The position numbers and the translations under genes are program-made. Positions 11,793 to 23,706 of a stretch of DNA of 64,000 bases are shown here, piece by piece (positions within the stretch are counted from its first letter, which is position 1; each line of letters starts with the position of its first letter). The notes beneath the pieces are model-generated. The model was not told where the DNA came from. It was given only the letters and a program-made list of their open reading frames with translations, and searched no databases. Origin of the DNA: Delphinapterus leucas (taxonomy: Eukaryota; Chordata; Mammalia; Artiodactyla; Monodontidae); the NCBI RefSeq assembly GCF_002288925.2, contig NW_022098023.1, forward strand, positions 30,569,088 through 30,633,087, in the 5' to 3' direction.

Positions 11793-13160
11793 TCTTAGAT
11801 TCAGAAGGATGACTTAGAAGGATGAGTGCATATATGCTACCACCACCAGCACCACACGGTTCTAGGGTATCTGAGAGATCCAAGAAGACTGTTGCTTTGA
11901 ACCATGATTTTCCCAGGTCTAGACTGGCTTGGGAGGGAGTGTATACAAGACCTAATCTAATCAGCTAGTTTCTTTCTCTTTGACACTCTTGCGAAGTGCT
12001 CCCTAATTAAGTTTTGAACACCAGTTGGAAGACTCTGCAGCTCCCATATTGTGAATCTAAGTTCTTAGGGAGGCTGAAAGTTAGCCCAGTATTTGGGGTG
12101 GGTGGTGTCACCCAGACTGGATTGTTTATTCAGAGGGGCCTCCTGAGGAAGGCATTCTGGGTATGTAGTTTTCATTCTATGTAGTTTTCAGTCTGGCTTG
12201 GAACCAGATTGCCTTCTGAATGCCTGGGCAGAGTCCTGGCCCTCACCTTCTGGCAGTCACCCTCTTGAAGGACTTCCAATCACATCATTCTACTAATAGT
12301 TTAGTAAAAAATGCTGAGAGTGTCTCTTCATCTTTTTCTTGTGTTCCTGCTAAACTAACTGAGTTCAATAGCAGCTTCTGGAAGGCATTCTAATAATCTC
12401 CCAAGTGTTTAAGGAGCATTACTCACATTATCACAGAAACATGTCTTGCTCCAGAAATGTATTTACTGTTCTTTTTAGAAACACAGATGCAGTCTAGGTA
12501 AATAATACAAAACAGTTACTCTCTTGCCAAGGGAAAATGCTGTTTTTGTATTTATCTATTTAAAAAGCAAATGAAATCATTCATAATGGAGGAATATGTA
12601 TGATAGATTAAGATCTTAGACTTCTTATTAATCTGTATATTTATTCAGCACTATCTTTTCAAGTTTATCTCTATTTGGTTTAACTGGGGAAGATCTACCT
12701 TCTTTTAAGTCAGCCTGGTTATAGTAAATAAAAATATATTGTCAACTCTTTCATGGTTTGCAGACATGTCTTCTGCTAATTTACCATCTAACAGTATGCT
12801 GTTAAAAAAAAAAGGTTTTGTGTAAATCTGGGAATGAGGATTTTAAAGTCTTAGTATTTAGAGATTATCTTTTTTTAAAATAAAGTTTTAACTTATTTGG
12901 AATGTCAAATCATTGATTAACCCTTTAACAAGAGAGAATATGAATGAATCAACACTAGCAGCAAAGACCAAGCGTCCTCTTGCTCTTTTCCCTCCAGTTC
13001 GTGATGTAAGAACTGTCCCATTTGCAGTTAGATGGTCATTTTCTGAATGGCAGTATGTTTTCAGAGTGATGACTCTTTCTTACTGTACCTCAGCTGCCCG
13101 TGCATGATTTAACGTATATTATGAGGTTGAAACAATTCAAGTTACTGATGTAAATCTATA
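11793..13160. other. anonymous DNA without recognisable features
   Basis: I see no repeat or gene I can name. Open frames such as 12913-13107 are short and have no recognisable content. Confidence 0.4.
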
Positions 13161-13230
13161 AAATAATTAGTACGAGCACAGTGCCTGGCTCATGGTATGT
13201 ACTCAGTAAATGACTATGGAATGAATGTGT
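13161..13230 (+). mobile_element. MIR or L2 3'-end fragment, sense
   Basis: The stretch cacagtgcctggctcatgg followed by ctcagtaaatgactatgg is the conserved tail shared by MIR and L2 elements. Confidence 0.6.
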
Positions 13231-13268
13231 GCTTTCTACTTTAATTCCATTTCCAGTAGTGAAGTATC

Positions 13269-13766
13269 GTGTACCTTCTGCTGAAATCCATGGCTCATGA
13301 GATGGGGAGGGAAGGCAGTTTCAATCTGGATTTCCACACTACGTTAGCCCCAGAGCTCCAAGTTCAGCTGGAGCAGCTGGCTAAGGTAGAAACCGTAGCT
13401 ATTACTATTGGATTCACCTTGGATCTGAGAGGAGAGGACATCATTTACTGTGGGAGTTCTGCTGTTTCTCTCCCATGCATAGGCCCAGACCCGGTGGAGA
13501 CCCAGCTGTCTGAGCTGGTCTGGAATGAGCGTGCAGCCTTCTTACCCCCAGGCATTTCTTGTTCTGCTCTGTGGTCTCCTAGAGAAAATCCAAGAATGAG
13601 TCAGCGGGAGGTTTTGAGGCTGACAAGAGTTCCGTTTTGGGCTCAGCTCTATGGGGGTAGGAGGCTGGATGAACTGCTGGCCCACCAATGTGGTACAGAA
13701 TCTGCATGGCATGTTATCCGACGTCACAGTCCTGGAACGCTACTAACGGCTGCTCGGAAAAGATAA
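13269..13766 (+). other. unrecognised open frame of 165 codons
   Basis: The frame runs from an ATG at 13269 to a TAA ending at 13766 in sequence with more GC than its surroundings and no repeat I recognise. The protein has no motif or domain that I can identify and no membrane segment. A pyrimidine-rich stretch ending ttccag sits just upstream, near 13250, and could look like a splice acceptor, but it lies beside a MIR/L2 tail. There is no Kozak context, promoter or poly(A) signal that I can defend. It is probably a chance frame or an exon-like relic. Confidence 0.15.
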
Positions 13767-14057
13767 AATCGAATGGAAAAGTAGCCCACTGAACCAGAGG
13801 GAATCAGCTGTTCCTTCCTCCTCTGTTGGAATTTCTTTTAAGGATTAAAATTAAGCCTGAATTTCTAAAATTTAAAAACTCCAAGTGCAGGAATAGGAGA
13901 GCTCTGAAAGGGTCATTAACCTGTCCTTCTTGCCTATCTAGTCAGATACACAGATTTTTATACAGAAATTTAGAATTTAGTTGAATCTTTAACTTTTCTT
14001 TTGTCTTGTTGGGGTGGCTCAGTTGTTCTCACCTAAACGGTTCAGTGTTTCATTGAC

Positions 14058-14372
14058 ACTTTTTAACAAGTTTTATTTTATATTGGAGTATAGTTAATTA
14101 ACAATGTTGTGTTAGTTTCAGGTGTGCAGCAAGGTGATTCAATTATACATAAACATGTGTCTATTCTTTTTCAAATTCTTTTCCCGTTTAGGTTGTTACA
14201 GAATATTGAGCATGGTTCCCTGTGCTATACAGCAGGTCCTGGTTGGTTACCTATTTTAAATATAGTAGTGTGATATAGTAGTGTGTATATGTCAACTCCC
14301 AATTTATCCCTCCCTCCCCCTCCTTTCCCCTTTGGTAAGCTTAAGTTTGTTTTCTAAGTCTGTGAGTCTGTT
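14058..14372 (-). mobile_element. L1 3'-end fragment, antisense
   Basis: The reverse complement of the cetartiodactyl L1 3'UTR: tattggagtatagttaatta, then ttccctgtgctatacagcag. It is 5'-truncated; I could not define a target duplication. Confidence 0.8.
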
Positions 14373-15104
14373 TATTCATTCCTGTAACAGTCCTGTGAAT
14401 TAGGTAAGTGGAAAACTTTTTTTTCCCATTTTCACAGCGCAAAGTCCTGCCATGAACTCCTCTGTGAATTTCCACATCTGCTTTATATGCTTCCTCTGGG
14501 CGTTAACTTCCTACAAGTTTCCATACCAGTCAGCTGTGCACGCCCTCACCTCCCAACTGAATCATGGACAGTTCACTTTTATGAAACCCAGTTTTTGCAT
14601 ATTATTAAACGTAGTTTAACATGTTTCCATGCTTATTGCTGGCACAGAGCATAGACTCTGCATTTACCTCTTATGAAAGCTGGGATAGCATAAATGATGT
14701 AGGACTGAAGTGACGATTAAGTGGGATTTATGGAAAACATCAAAGTTCGTGGCATACAGCAAGTGTTTCCTATCTGTCTATACTGTCTAGAGCTGACTGT
14801 GCTTTTAAATATGTTAATTGGCTTTTAAAATTGTAAATATTTTTTTAAATTTTGGAAAAAAGAAACTTCTTCACATGAATATATCACATAGGGAGCACAT
14901 CACAAGAGAATATGAAGAGTCTCTTTTCTTGATATTATATTGTGTCCTTTATCTAGTCTCTTTGACCATTTCACATGATTGAGGATGTGCTTCTTCCCAA
15001 AATTCCAACTGAAAGAAGTGAGTAGCGAACTTGAGAGTACAGGACAATTAAATAAGTAACTGCCCATGTTCTATTGCTTCTTTGGGCAGAATCTACTGGA
15101 AACA
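14373..15104. other. mostly anonymous DNA
   Basis: A decayed MIR-like stretch may lie at about 14630-14790. I see nothing else here. Confidence 0.35.
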
Positions 15105-15345
15105 CCATAGCATGATGGAGAGAGCACCATGTAGGGAGGCATATGATCTGGTCCTCATTCCAGCTCTGCTTCAAGTGTCTGAGTCAATTACTTATCAGGT
15201 TGGAATCTCAAGCTAGCTCTTCATCTGTAAAGTAGGAACAGTAATAATGCTGTATAAACCTCATAGTGTTTTGTAATGTCCTGATGAAATAACGTACATG
15301 AAAATGCTCTAAAAAATTGGAAGATGTTACACAGGTGTAAGGTAT
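15105..15345 (+). mobile_element. MIR SINE, sense, decayed
   Basis: The order of phrases ccagctctgcttcaagtg, tcttcatctgtaaagtagg and taatgctgtataaacctcat follows the MIR consensus. Confidence 0.6.
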
Positions 15346-16639
15346 TAAAACTGCCAAGGGATTGTTCAGATTTTCCTAACCATTTCAAAACTAAAATAAT
15401 CACTGTGGGTGGAGACACATATGTGGATTCTTCTCAGAAGGAATAGTGGAAAATGAACGGTTGTTTTATAGAAACTTCCACATTTAATGACAGTATTTAC
15501 TATTCTTGTTTGAAATTCTAAGGAAGGACAAGCTATTTGCTTCTTGATACATTCAACAATTTTAATCCCTTTTCTATTTATGAGGTCTAAATTAGTGCCT
15601 TTTTTAAAGCAGAAACTTGCATCAGATTACTCTGGGGGAAGGTGAAAAATCTAGTCAGTGGAATAAAGCAACTTTGTATCATAGCTAAATCTGGAATGCA
15701 AAGGTACATGAGAGATGTCAGTTTAAGCTGTCCAATATCTAGCATTAGAAGGAAGATGTCCATTTGAGACCAAGGTCCTCAACAGTATGTTAATAGTGAA
15801 ATAAAGCTTGACCCCTGACAAAATACGTAAGAGCATGAGACAATGCAGATGACAATGTTAGGATTAATAAATGACATTGAATTATCATACAGCAAAACGA
15901 ATTGCTGTGGGTTTGGAGACACATGTCATTAGCTTGTACATGTTGAAAATAATGTGCATCTATGTTCCATGTGTTCATTCAACAGACATTTTCAGATCAT
16001 ATCCTACATACCAGACACTATAAAGTCATAGGACACAGAGGTAAACATATGGTCCCTTCCTGCTATACTGGTGGTTTTGATGAATGTAAATCTTGGTGTG
16101 TTTTTAAAAACCTGTATTCCACTCCTAGAGACTCAGGTTTAGAAGCCCTGCAGTGGGACCAGAGCAAGTAGATTAAGAAACTCCGTCATCAATAACAAAA
16201 TGACTTCCCTGGGGTTTTGATGTGTCACTCTAGTTAATAACCACCACTCAACAAGCTAATAGGTGGGGATAGACACAGCATGGTAAGAACAACTTCTGAG
16301 ATGTGAATAGGATATTATAGAATCCCAAAATAGGGACATTTAATCTGTCCTCGGAGGAGCTGGATAGGGAAGGATTTCTGGAGAAAGTGATACCTAACCT
16401 TCCCAAGTATTTTGCATTATTTTCTAATCACAAACTTAACACAGGAAACCAATGAAGAACACAAAAAAGCAAAAAATCATCCATTATCTGTGAATCTGAT
16501 GTTCCTAAATTTTGCTATAACATGTATATAGTATTTTTTCCCCTTAACTATCAATTTTGCATTCTATAGATTTTTGGATTTAAGATCTTTAATCGTTCTG
16601 TAATTCAGGGAAATATATCATAATCAGCTTTCAATATTT
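15346..16639. other. anonymous DNA with a small L2 fragment
   Basis: The stretch near 15955-16050 (gttcattcaacagacattttc) resembles an antisense L2 3' end. I recognise nothing else. Confidence 0.4.
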
Positions 16640-17126
16640 CTCCCATCTTTTTTTTTTTTATTTTCTGGGATTTCTGTTATCTGTATATTGGCATCTTATT
16701 CTATTCCCCATATCTCTTAATTTTCATTTCTTTATCCCTTCTTAGTCTTTATATATTCTTTAATTTCTTTCATTATTATATTCGGTATTTCAACTGTTTT
16801 ATTTTCAATATCCAATATTTCCACTTGGTTCTCCTTTTTTTTTTGTTTTTATTTGCGGTACGTGGGCCTCTCACTGTTGTGGCCTCTCCCGTTGCGGAGC
16901 ACAGGCTCCGGGATCTTCCCGGACCAGGGCACGAACCCGTGTCCCCTTCATCAGCAGGCGGACTCTCAACCACTGCGCCACCAGGGAAGCCCGGTTCTTC
17001 TTTTTGACTTCTGGTTTGTTTCATATTATTTATAACCTGCCCTATTTCTTTGAGAAGTTTATTCTGTCTCTTAATTCTGCTTTATGCAATAGAGCTCTTC
17101 TTTGTCGTGAATGCACTACAAAGTTA
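16640..17126 (-). mobile_element. T-rich LINE-like remnant interrupted by a SINE
   Basis: The flanks of the SINE at 16833-16992 share a T-rich style typical of antisense old L1 5' regions. This is a weak call based on composition and phrasing only. Confidence 0.3.
16833..16992 (-). mobile_element. CHR-type SINE (short form), antisense, internally deleted
   Basis: The body reads cggtacgtgggcctctcac and ends ccaccagggaagccc. About 50 bases present in the other copies, from after ggctccgg to before gatcttcc, are missing. The flanks ggttctcctttttt and ggttcttctttttg look like a mutated target duplication. Confidence 0.85.
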
Positions 17127-17530
17127 GTAATCTATTGCCGCATAACAAATTCATGACAAATTACTCTAAAACTTGGAGAATTTAAAAAGCAGTAATCTTT
17201 TTTTTTTTTTTGTCTCTCATGGTTTCTTTGGTTCAGGAATTCAGACAGCATATAGCAGAGGTGGCTTGTTTCTGCTCCATGGTGTCTGGGCCCTCAGCTG
17301 GGAAGACTTGAAGGTTGGGGACTGGAATTATGTGAATTGCAGTCTCTCACATTTCTGGTAGTTGATGTAGGTTTTGGCTGGAGGCCTGGCTGGAAGTCGT
17401 ATAGCATCACCTCTGCTCTACTCCTCTGTTTGAGGCAGGCGTGAGTTTGCCCAAATTCAAAAGGGAAGAACATAGGCCATATATCTTGGAGAGAGGGATG
17501 TCAATTACGTTGCAAGAAGAGTGTAGGGAA
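17127..17530 (-). mobile_element. ancient LTR-like interspersed repeat
   Basis: The start tctattgccgcataacaaat and the following gaggcctggctgg-type phrasing match a common old mammalian repeat whose name I cannot fix. A T-run interrupts it at about 17199-17211. Confidence 0.45.
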
Positions 17531-17835
17531 ATGGTTGAACATATAGATGTGGGTAGCTTTGTAAAATACTGTTTGTCATATACTCATAGTCTAGTGAGCT
17601 CAGTTTCTCCTAGGGCTATAACTATCTTTCTGTAATATGAAAAGAAGTGTGGTGAACCTGAGCATTAGCTTCTGTGTCTTTTGGTGAGTAAGAAAATAAA
17701 CAGAGATGGGCTCCTCTTTGTTCAGGTAAAAGATTCCAGGAGATTATTCCTTTGTTTCTCTACAAGGGGCTCTTGCAGATTAGTTCTTTGGATGCATTCG
17801 AGCTCTCCTTTCATTACTATTTATTTACTTGTTAA

Positions 17836-17861
17836 TTTTGTTTTGTTTTGTTTTGTTTTTT
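17836..17861. repeat. (TTTTG)n microsatellite
   Basis: Five tandem ttttg units followed by a T-run. Confidence 0.85.
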
Positions 17862-17984
17862 TGAGGAACCCCCGCAGCTCAAGCTAGTTCATCATCTGTC
17901 AGGAGCAAGAAGTTCCCTGTTAGTCTCCTTATTTTCTAAATAGTCTGTAATTAGAGCTTTGAAGTTGTCTTTGCCCTACAAATT

Positions 17985-18860
17985 ATTTAGAACAGTGTAG
18001 TTTTATTTCCTAAAATTTCTATTTGATTGGGTTTAAAAATTTGTACTTTAAAATCTTTTTCTACTTTTATTGCATCATGGTCAAAGCAACCTATACTGTT
18101 TCTACTTTTCAGAATTTGAAGTTATTTTTATCGCTTAATTATACAGTCAATTTTTGTTACTGCTCAAAGAAATCTTAAATAGAATGTATTCTTTTCTTTG
18201 GGAAGCTGTTTTTGTTTTTTTTTTTTTCTTTTTTTTCCTGCATGGATTCCTTTCAGAATTCTCTCCTTATCCTTGGAATTCAGAAAATGTTAAAGCCATT
18301 TCTAGATGATGGCCTTTTGTCATTACTATGCATGCTACACAGCAAGCCATTTTAACTTGCAAGTGCAGGTTTTTACCTCAGGTTTTTTTCCTGTTTTATA
18401 TCTATAATTATGCCTATTATTCCTGCTTTCATGTCCTCCTTAGAAAGTCTTTTTCATCTCAAGATTACTAAGCTATTTTAAATGCAGTTAGATCTTAAAT
18501 CTTATATGGAATATTTTCTTTATTGATGTGAAATAAATAGCTAATAATTATTTTATTTTAGTCCAAAATTTATATCTAGTTGTTCCAATATCAGTGACTT
18601 GAAGTGACACATTTTATGATTTTAAAATTCCCATGTGTATTTAGACGTATTTCTGTACTGTCAAATTGTGCATTGATCTGTTTTTCTATTCCTTTTGACA
18701 TCTCCCAGGCTGTTATAATTATAGCAGCTTTACATATATTTTCATACTATATCAGGGCAAATTCCCCCACTTTAATCTTTTTCTTTTAGGTGTTTTTCTG
18801 ATTCTCACAAATATATTTTCCAGAGGAACTTTTGAAATTCCTCAAAATAACTTGATGTTA
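17985..18860 (-). mobile_element. old L1 ORF2 fragments, antisense
   Basis: Two blocks match antisense old L1. Bases 17985-18215 (gcatcatggtcaaagcaacc, gaatgtattcttttctttgg) match the endonuclease region. Bases 18600-18860 (cattgatctgtttttctatt, tatcagggcaaattccccc) match the C-terminal region. They are separated by a large deletion and unassigned sequence. Confidence 0.65.
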
Positions 18861-18907
18861 TTACTTGCTATCTATTACTGTCAATTAACGCTCAAAGAAA
18901 GAAATGC

Positions 18908-19295
18908 ATTGTCCAGTATGGTAGACACTAGCTACCTGTGACATTTGGGCTCTTGAAATATAGCTGGTGCAACCAAGGAATCGAATTTTTAATTTAATTT
19001 AAATTAGTTAAATTTAAATTTAAATGGCACATGTGGCTAGTGGCTACCTTTTTGTTTTTGTTTTTGTTTTGGCGGTACGCAGGCCTCTCACTGTTGTGGC
19101 CTCTCCCATTGCGGAGCACAGGCTCCGGACGCACAGGCTCAGCGGCCATGGCTCACGGGCCCAGCCGCTCCGCGGCATGTGGGATTTTCCCGGACCGGGG
19201 CACGAACCCGTGTCCCCGGCGTCGGCAGACAGACTCTCAACCACTGCGCCACCAGGGAAGCCCAAGTGGCTACCTTTTTGGACAACACAGCTCTA
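18908..19295. mobile_element. hAT-like non-autonomous DNA element
   Basis: The ends form an imperfect inverted repeat: attgtccagtatggtag near 18908 against ctacctttttggacaaca near 19270-19288. The interior has the phrase cacatgtggctagtggctacc seen in a widespread mammalian MER element. A SINE lies inside it near the right terminus. Confidence 0.55.
19055..19264 (-). mobile_element. CHR-type SINE (short form), antisense, inside a hAT-like element
   Basis: A near-complete body ends ccaccagggaagccc. A perfect 16-bp target duplication, agtggctacctttttg, lies at 19039-19054 and 19265-19280. The long perfect duplication suggests a fairly recent insertion. Confidence 0.92.
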
Positions 19296-21256
19296 AAAGG
19301 GAGAAATAGACAGCAAGGGAGTAGATCATAGATATGCCCAGCAGGGGACTTTTAATTTTTCTGTATTTTTTTCTAATATTTGTTGATGTCAAAGTATGCA
19401 GGTAAATTTCTTTACACAGACTTCTTGTCAGCGCAGCTTCACGTCCAGGGACTTGGTGTGACTGCAAGCAGTTTTCTTCCTGGTGCTACTAACCACTGCA
19501 TCAGGGAAGAGACCTGTCATATCTGGTCAACTTCCCTCTTTTGTATGTCTTGGATTACTCAGTTGGCACAAGAGATATTAAATAATCTTTAATAGCAGAA
19601 GTAGAGTAGATCTTATCTTTCCCATTCTCTGCTCTCATCCTCTCACATCATGATAAATTACTGAGCTTCTACCAGAACGTTTCTTTGACTTAACTTCTAT
19701 CTCAGTTTAGGTAGTGAAATGTTATTTTGGGGGCTTCTTTATTTTGATTTAGAAATTCTAACATTCCAGTTCAGGAATTCATAGCCCTTGCTGCCCAGCT
19801 GGCCACGTTGCATTGGATAAGCCACCCATCTGAATATCTGCCATTCCAATGCCACTTTTTTTTTTTCTTCTAGCTACCTAGATGTGACCTTGGCCCCACT
19901 GCCATAAGTGCTTCAGTCAGAAGTGTCTAAATCTGCCTCATAGATTCATGGATGGAGCAGCAATCTATGTGGTGACATTAAAAAAATGAATTGAACCAAT
20001 TTATTTTTTTCCTCAAGTTTGAAGTAAGAAAATCTAAGCAAACGATCCTGGCAGTCTTGCAATAATTGGTTGAGAATTCATCAAGAAGAATTAGAGACAG
20101 ATAGGTTTTGATCTGGTGTCTCAGAGGCCCAGTAATGTAGGAGCAGAAACTAAGAGTAAGCAGAGGGAACCAGTTGGTCATCAGGGCACACACTGTCAGA
20201 GTGAGAGCAGGGCACTAGATTCTGGCTTGGATAACTGGGTAGGTAGCTGTTTTAACATTAAGATACAAAAGACAGAAGGTTGGTCGAGTTCATCATATTG
20301 TGAGGACCATAAGGTATTGAGAAAATGCTCTCTAGGAAGGAGTCAGATACCCGAATATGAAGTTCAAGGAAGGATTCGGAGCTGAAATAATGGTGTAGGT
20401 TGGTCTAGTTGGAGGGCAAGGGAATTGAAAATGTTGACAAGTATATTCAGCTAATCCCCAGGAAGAGAGAACTGGAAGGAACTTTTTGTCAGAGAAGATA
20501 GCAGAGGAAGGCTCTGAAATTATTCATTAACCTGTTGTCACCTTGGTTATCACAGAAATGTATGCTGTTAATGCTTCCAGTAATTTTGTTTTGTTACTTA
20601 AAAGTAAATACCATCCTTAAGAGTGAAAAATTCCTGCACATATATTTGGCAGAAAATTAGCTCCATGAAAGAATTCAAACACACCAGGTTATTCAGTGGT
20701 CAAGTATTTGTGAAATGCTGTCAAATTTATACCTTATTGGAGATTCATGAAGCCCATTACCATAAGTTTCTGAGAATTCTTGCTGCATTGAAGAAGCCAG
20801 TGTAACCTAGTATTTCTCAAGCTTCTCGTACCATAAAACTTTCTTTTTGGTGTGTGCAACACCTATTAATATTTCTCCAGAATGATTGTTACCAAGAACA
20901 TATGCAGGAAAACATGGGAATAACTCTTGTTTATCATTAGGCAGCTGAATAAGGATCATATATTAAAATAATAGGTCTAAAATGAAATTGTTTCAGATTG
21001 CCTGTAGGTATCGGTTGTCTGTAGTTCCACTACAAAAATAACTAACTAAAGATTACGGCTTAAGATTTTTGGTGTATTTTATATCTAACGTAGCACTGTT
21101 TTCTTCATGCTTCCTCCTCTTCTGCATCTTCCATCTGCTTTTACTGCTTTCCCCCTTCTCTCTTTTTCTCCCTGTCTCTCTCTTCTTTCCCTCTCTATAT
21201 CTTATGCAGTATACCTCCCCCTCCCACAAATACAGTAAAAATGCTTGTTATAGTAT
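19296..21256. other. anonymous DNA, possible L2 remnant
   Basis: About 20100-20520 has phrasing like the antisense L2 3' region, but weakly. A TC-rich stretch lies at about 21108-21215. No gene is recognised; the open frames are short. Confidence 0.35.
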
Positions 21257-21270
21257 AAAAATCTCCATGA
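21257..21270. repeat. target-site duplication, left copy, of L1-B
   Basis: The sequence aaaaatctccatga matches aaaaatctccgtga at 27879-27892 with one difference. The pair brackets L1-B. Confidence 0.85.
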
Positions 21271-21686
21271 GTGTGAACACAACCTGAAGGGGCTAGTGCG
21301 GCACAGCTAGCCGGGAGGGTGTCTGGGAAAATGTCTGCATCTGCCTAAGAGGCAAGAGACTTTATCTTCCCTCTTTGTTTCCTGGTGTGCGAGGAGAGGG
21401 GATTAAGAGCGCTGCTTAAAGGAGCTCCAGAGACGTGCGGAAGCCGCGGCTAACAGCGCGGGCCCCAGAGACGGGCATGAGACGCTAAGGCTCTGCTGCC
21501 GCCACCAAGAAGCCTGTGTGCAATCACAAGTCACTCTCCACACCTCCCCTCCTGGGAGCCTGTGCAGCCCGCCACTGCCAGGGTCCCGTGATCCAGGGAC
21601 AACTTCCCCGTGAGAACGCACAGCGCGCCTCAGGCTGGTGTAACGTCATGCTGGCCTCTGCCGCCGCAGGCTCGCCCCGCATTTGT

Positions 21687-21704
21687 CCCCCCCCCCCCCC
21701 CCCC
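21687..21704. repeat. run of 18 C in the L1-B 5'UTR
   Basis: An uninterrupted C18 tract replaces a shorter mixed CT/C stretch at the same place in L1-A (near 1750-1764). Homopolymer expansion is likely; assembly error is possible. Confidence 0.9.
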
Positions 21705-22765
21705 GGCCTGAGTGAGCCAGACCCCCGAATCAGCTGCTCATTTAACCCTGTCCTGTCTGAGCGAAGAAGAGATTCCCTCAGGTGACCTACACGCAGGGTT
21801 GGGTCCAAATCCAAAGCTGAACCCCGGGACCTGTGAGAACAAAGAAGAGAAAGGGAAATCTCTCCCAGCAGCCTCAGGAGCAGTGGATTAAATCTCCACA
21901 CTGAACTTGATGTACCTGCATCTGTGGAATACCTGAAGAGACAGTGAATCATCCCAAATTGAGGATATGGACATTGGGAGCAACAATATATATATATTTT
22001 TCCCTTTTCTCTTTTTGTGAGTGTGTATCTGTATGCTTCTCTGTGTAATTTTGTCTGTATAGCTTTCCTTTTACCATTTGTCCTAGGGTTTTATCTGTTT
22101 GGTTTTTTTTTTGTATTATAGTTTTTAGCACTTCTTATCATTGGTGGATTTGTTTTTTGGTTTGGTTACTCTCTTCTTTCTTTATTTTAATTTTTTATTA
22201 CTTTCTTAAAATAATTTTTTATTTTATCTTCTTCTTATTTTCTTTTTTTTCTCCCTTTTATTCTGAGACGAGTGAATGACAGGCTCTTGGTGCTCCAGCC
22301 AGGCATCAGGGCTGTGCCACTGAGGTGGAAGATCCAAGTTCAGCACACTGGTCCAGAAGAGAACTCTCAGCTCCATGTAATATCAAACAGCAAAAATCTC
22401 CCAAAGATCTTCATCACAGTGCAAAGACCCAGCTCCACTCAATGACCGGCAAGCTACAGTGCTGGACACCCTATGCCAAACAACTAGCAAAACAAGAACA
22501 CAACCCCATCCATGAGAACAGAGGCTGCCTAAAATCATAATAAGGCCAAAGACACCCCAGAACACACCACCAGATGTGGACCTGCCCACCAGAAAGAAAA
22601 TATCCAGCCTCATCCACCAGAACACAGGCACTAGTCCCCTCCACCAGGAAGCCTACACAACCCACTTAACCAACCTTAGGCACTGGGGACAGACAGAAAA
22701 GACAAGGGAACTACAAACCTGCAGCTTGCGAAAAGGAGACCCCAAACACAGTAAGTTAAGCATAA

Positions 22766-23652
22766 TGAGAAGACAGAGAAACACAGCAGGTGAAGGAGCA
22801 AAGCAAAAACCCACCAGACCTAACAAATGAAGAGGAAATAGGCTGTCTACCTAAAAAAGAATTCAGAATAATGATAGTAAAGATGTTCCAAAATCTTGGA
22901 AAGTGAATGGAGAAAATACAAGAAACGTTTAACAAGGACCTGGAAAAACTAAAGAGCAAACAAACAGTGAAGAACAATACAATAAATAAAACTAAAAATT
23001 CTCTAGAAGGGATCAATAGCAGAATAACTGAGGCAGAAGAAAGGATAAGTGACTTGGAAGATAAAATAGTGGAGATAACTACTGCAGAGCAGAATAAAGA
23101 AAAAAGAATGAAAAGAATTCAGGACAGTCTCAGAGACCTCTGGGACAACAGTAAACACACCAACATTTGAATTATTGGGGTCCCGGAAGAAGAAGAGAAG
23201 AAGAAAGGGACTGAGAAAATATTTGAAGAGATTATAGTTGAAACCTTCCTTATTATGGGAAAGGAAATAGTTAATCAAGTCCAGGAAGCACAGAGAGTCC
23301 CATACAGGATGAATCCAAGAAGAAACACTCCAAGACACATATTAATCAAACTATCAAAAATTAAATACAAAGAAAAAATATTAAAATCAGCAAGGGAAAA
23401 ACAAATAACATACAAGGGAATCCCCATAAGGTTAACAGCTGATCTTTCAGCAGAAATATGCAAGCCAGAAGGGAGTGGCAGGACATATTTAAAGTGATGA
23501 AGGAGAAAAACCTACAACCAAGATTACTCTACCCAGCAAGGATCTCATTCAGATTTGATGGAGAAATTAAAAGCTTTACAGACAAGCAAAAGCTAAGAGA
23601 ATTCAGCACCACCAAACCAGCTTTACAGCAAATGCTAAAGGAACTTTTCTAG
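22766..23652 (+). pseudogene. L1-B ORF1 remnant (RNA-binding chaperone)
   Basis: ORF1p is the trimeric RNA-binding protein of the L1 RNP. The piece from 22907 is Glu/Lys-rich and heptad-like (coiled coil) and stops at 23168-23170. There an arginine codon CGA, still cga in L1-C, has become TGA, as expected from CpG decay. The C-terminal RNA-binding part follows in pieces at 23255-23497 and 23458-23652, offset by a one-base loss near 23458. It ends at a TAG before ORF2. An in-frame TGA upstream, near 22828, also breaks the probable N-terminus. Confidence 0.85.
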
Positions 23653-23706
23653 GCAGGAAACAGAAGAGAAGGGAAACACAATAATAAACCGAAAACAATT
23701 AAGAAA

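Noticed and set aside
13269..13766. 165-codon frame as a real gene
   Set aside because: No domain, signal or gene structure is visible, and a single ORF of this length in 64 kb can occur by chance. Kept only as a low-confidence observation.
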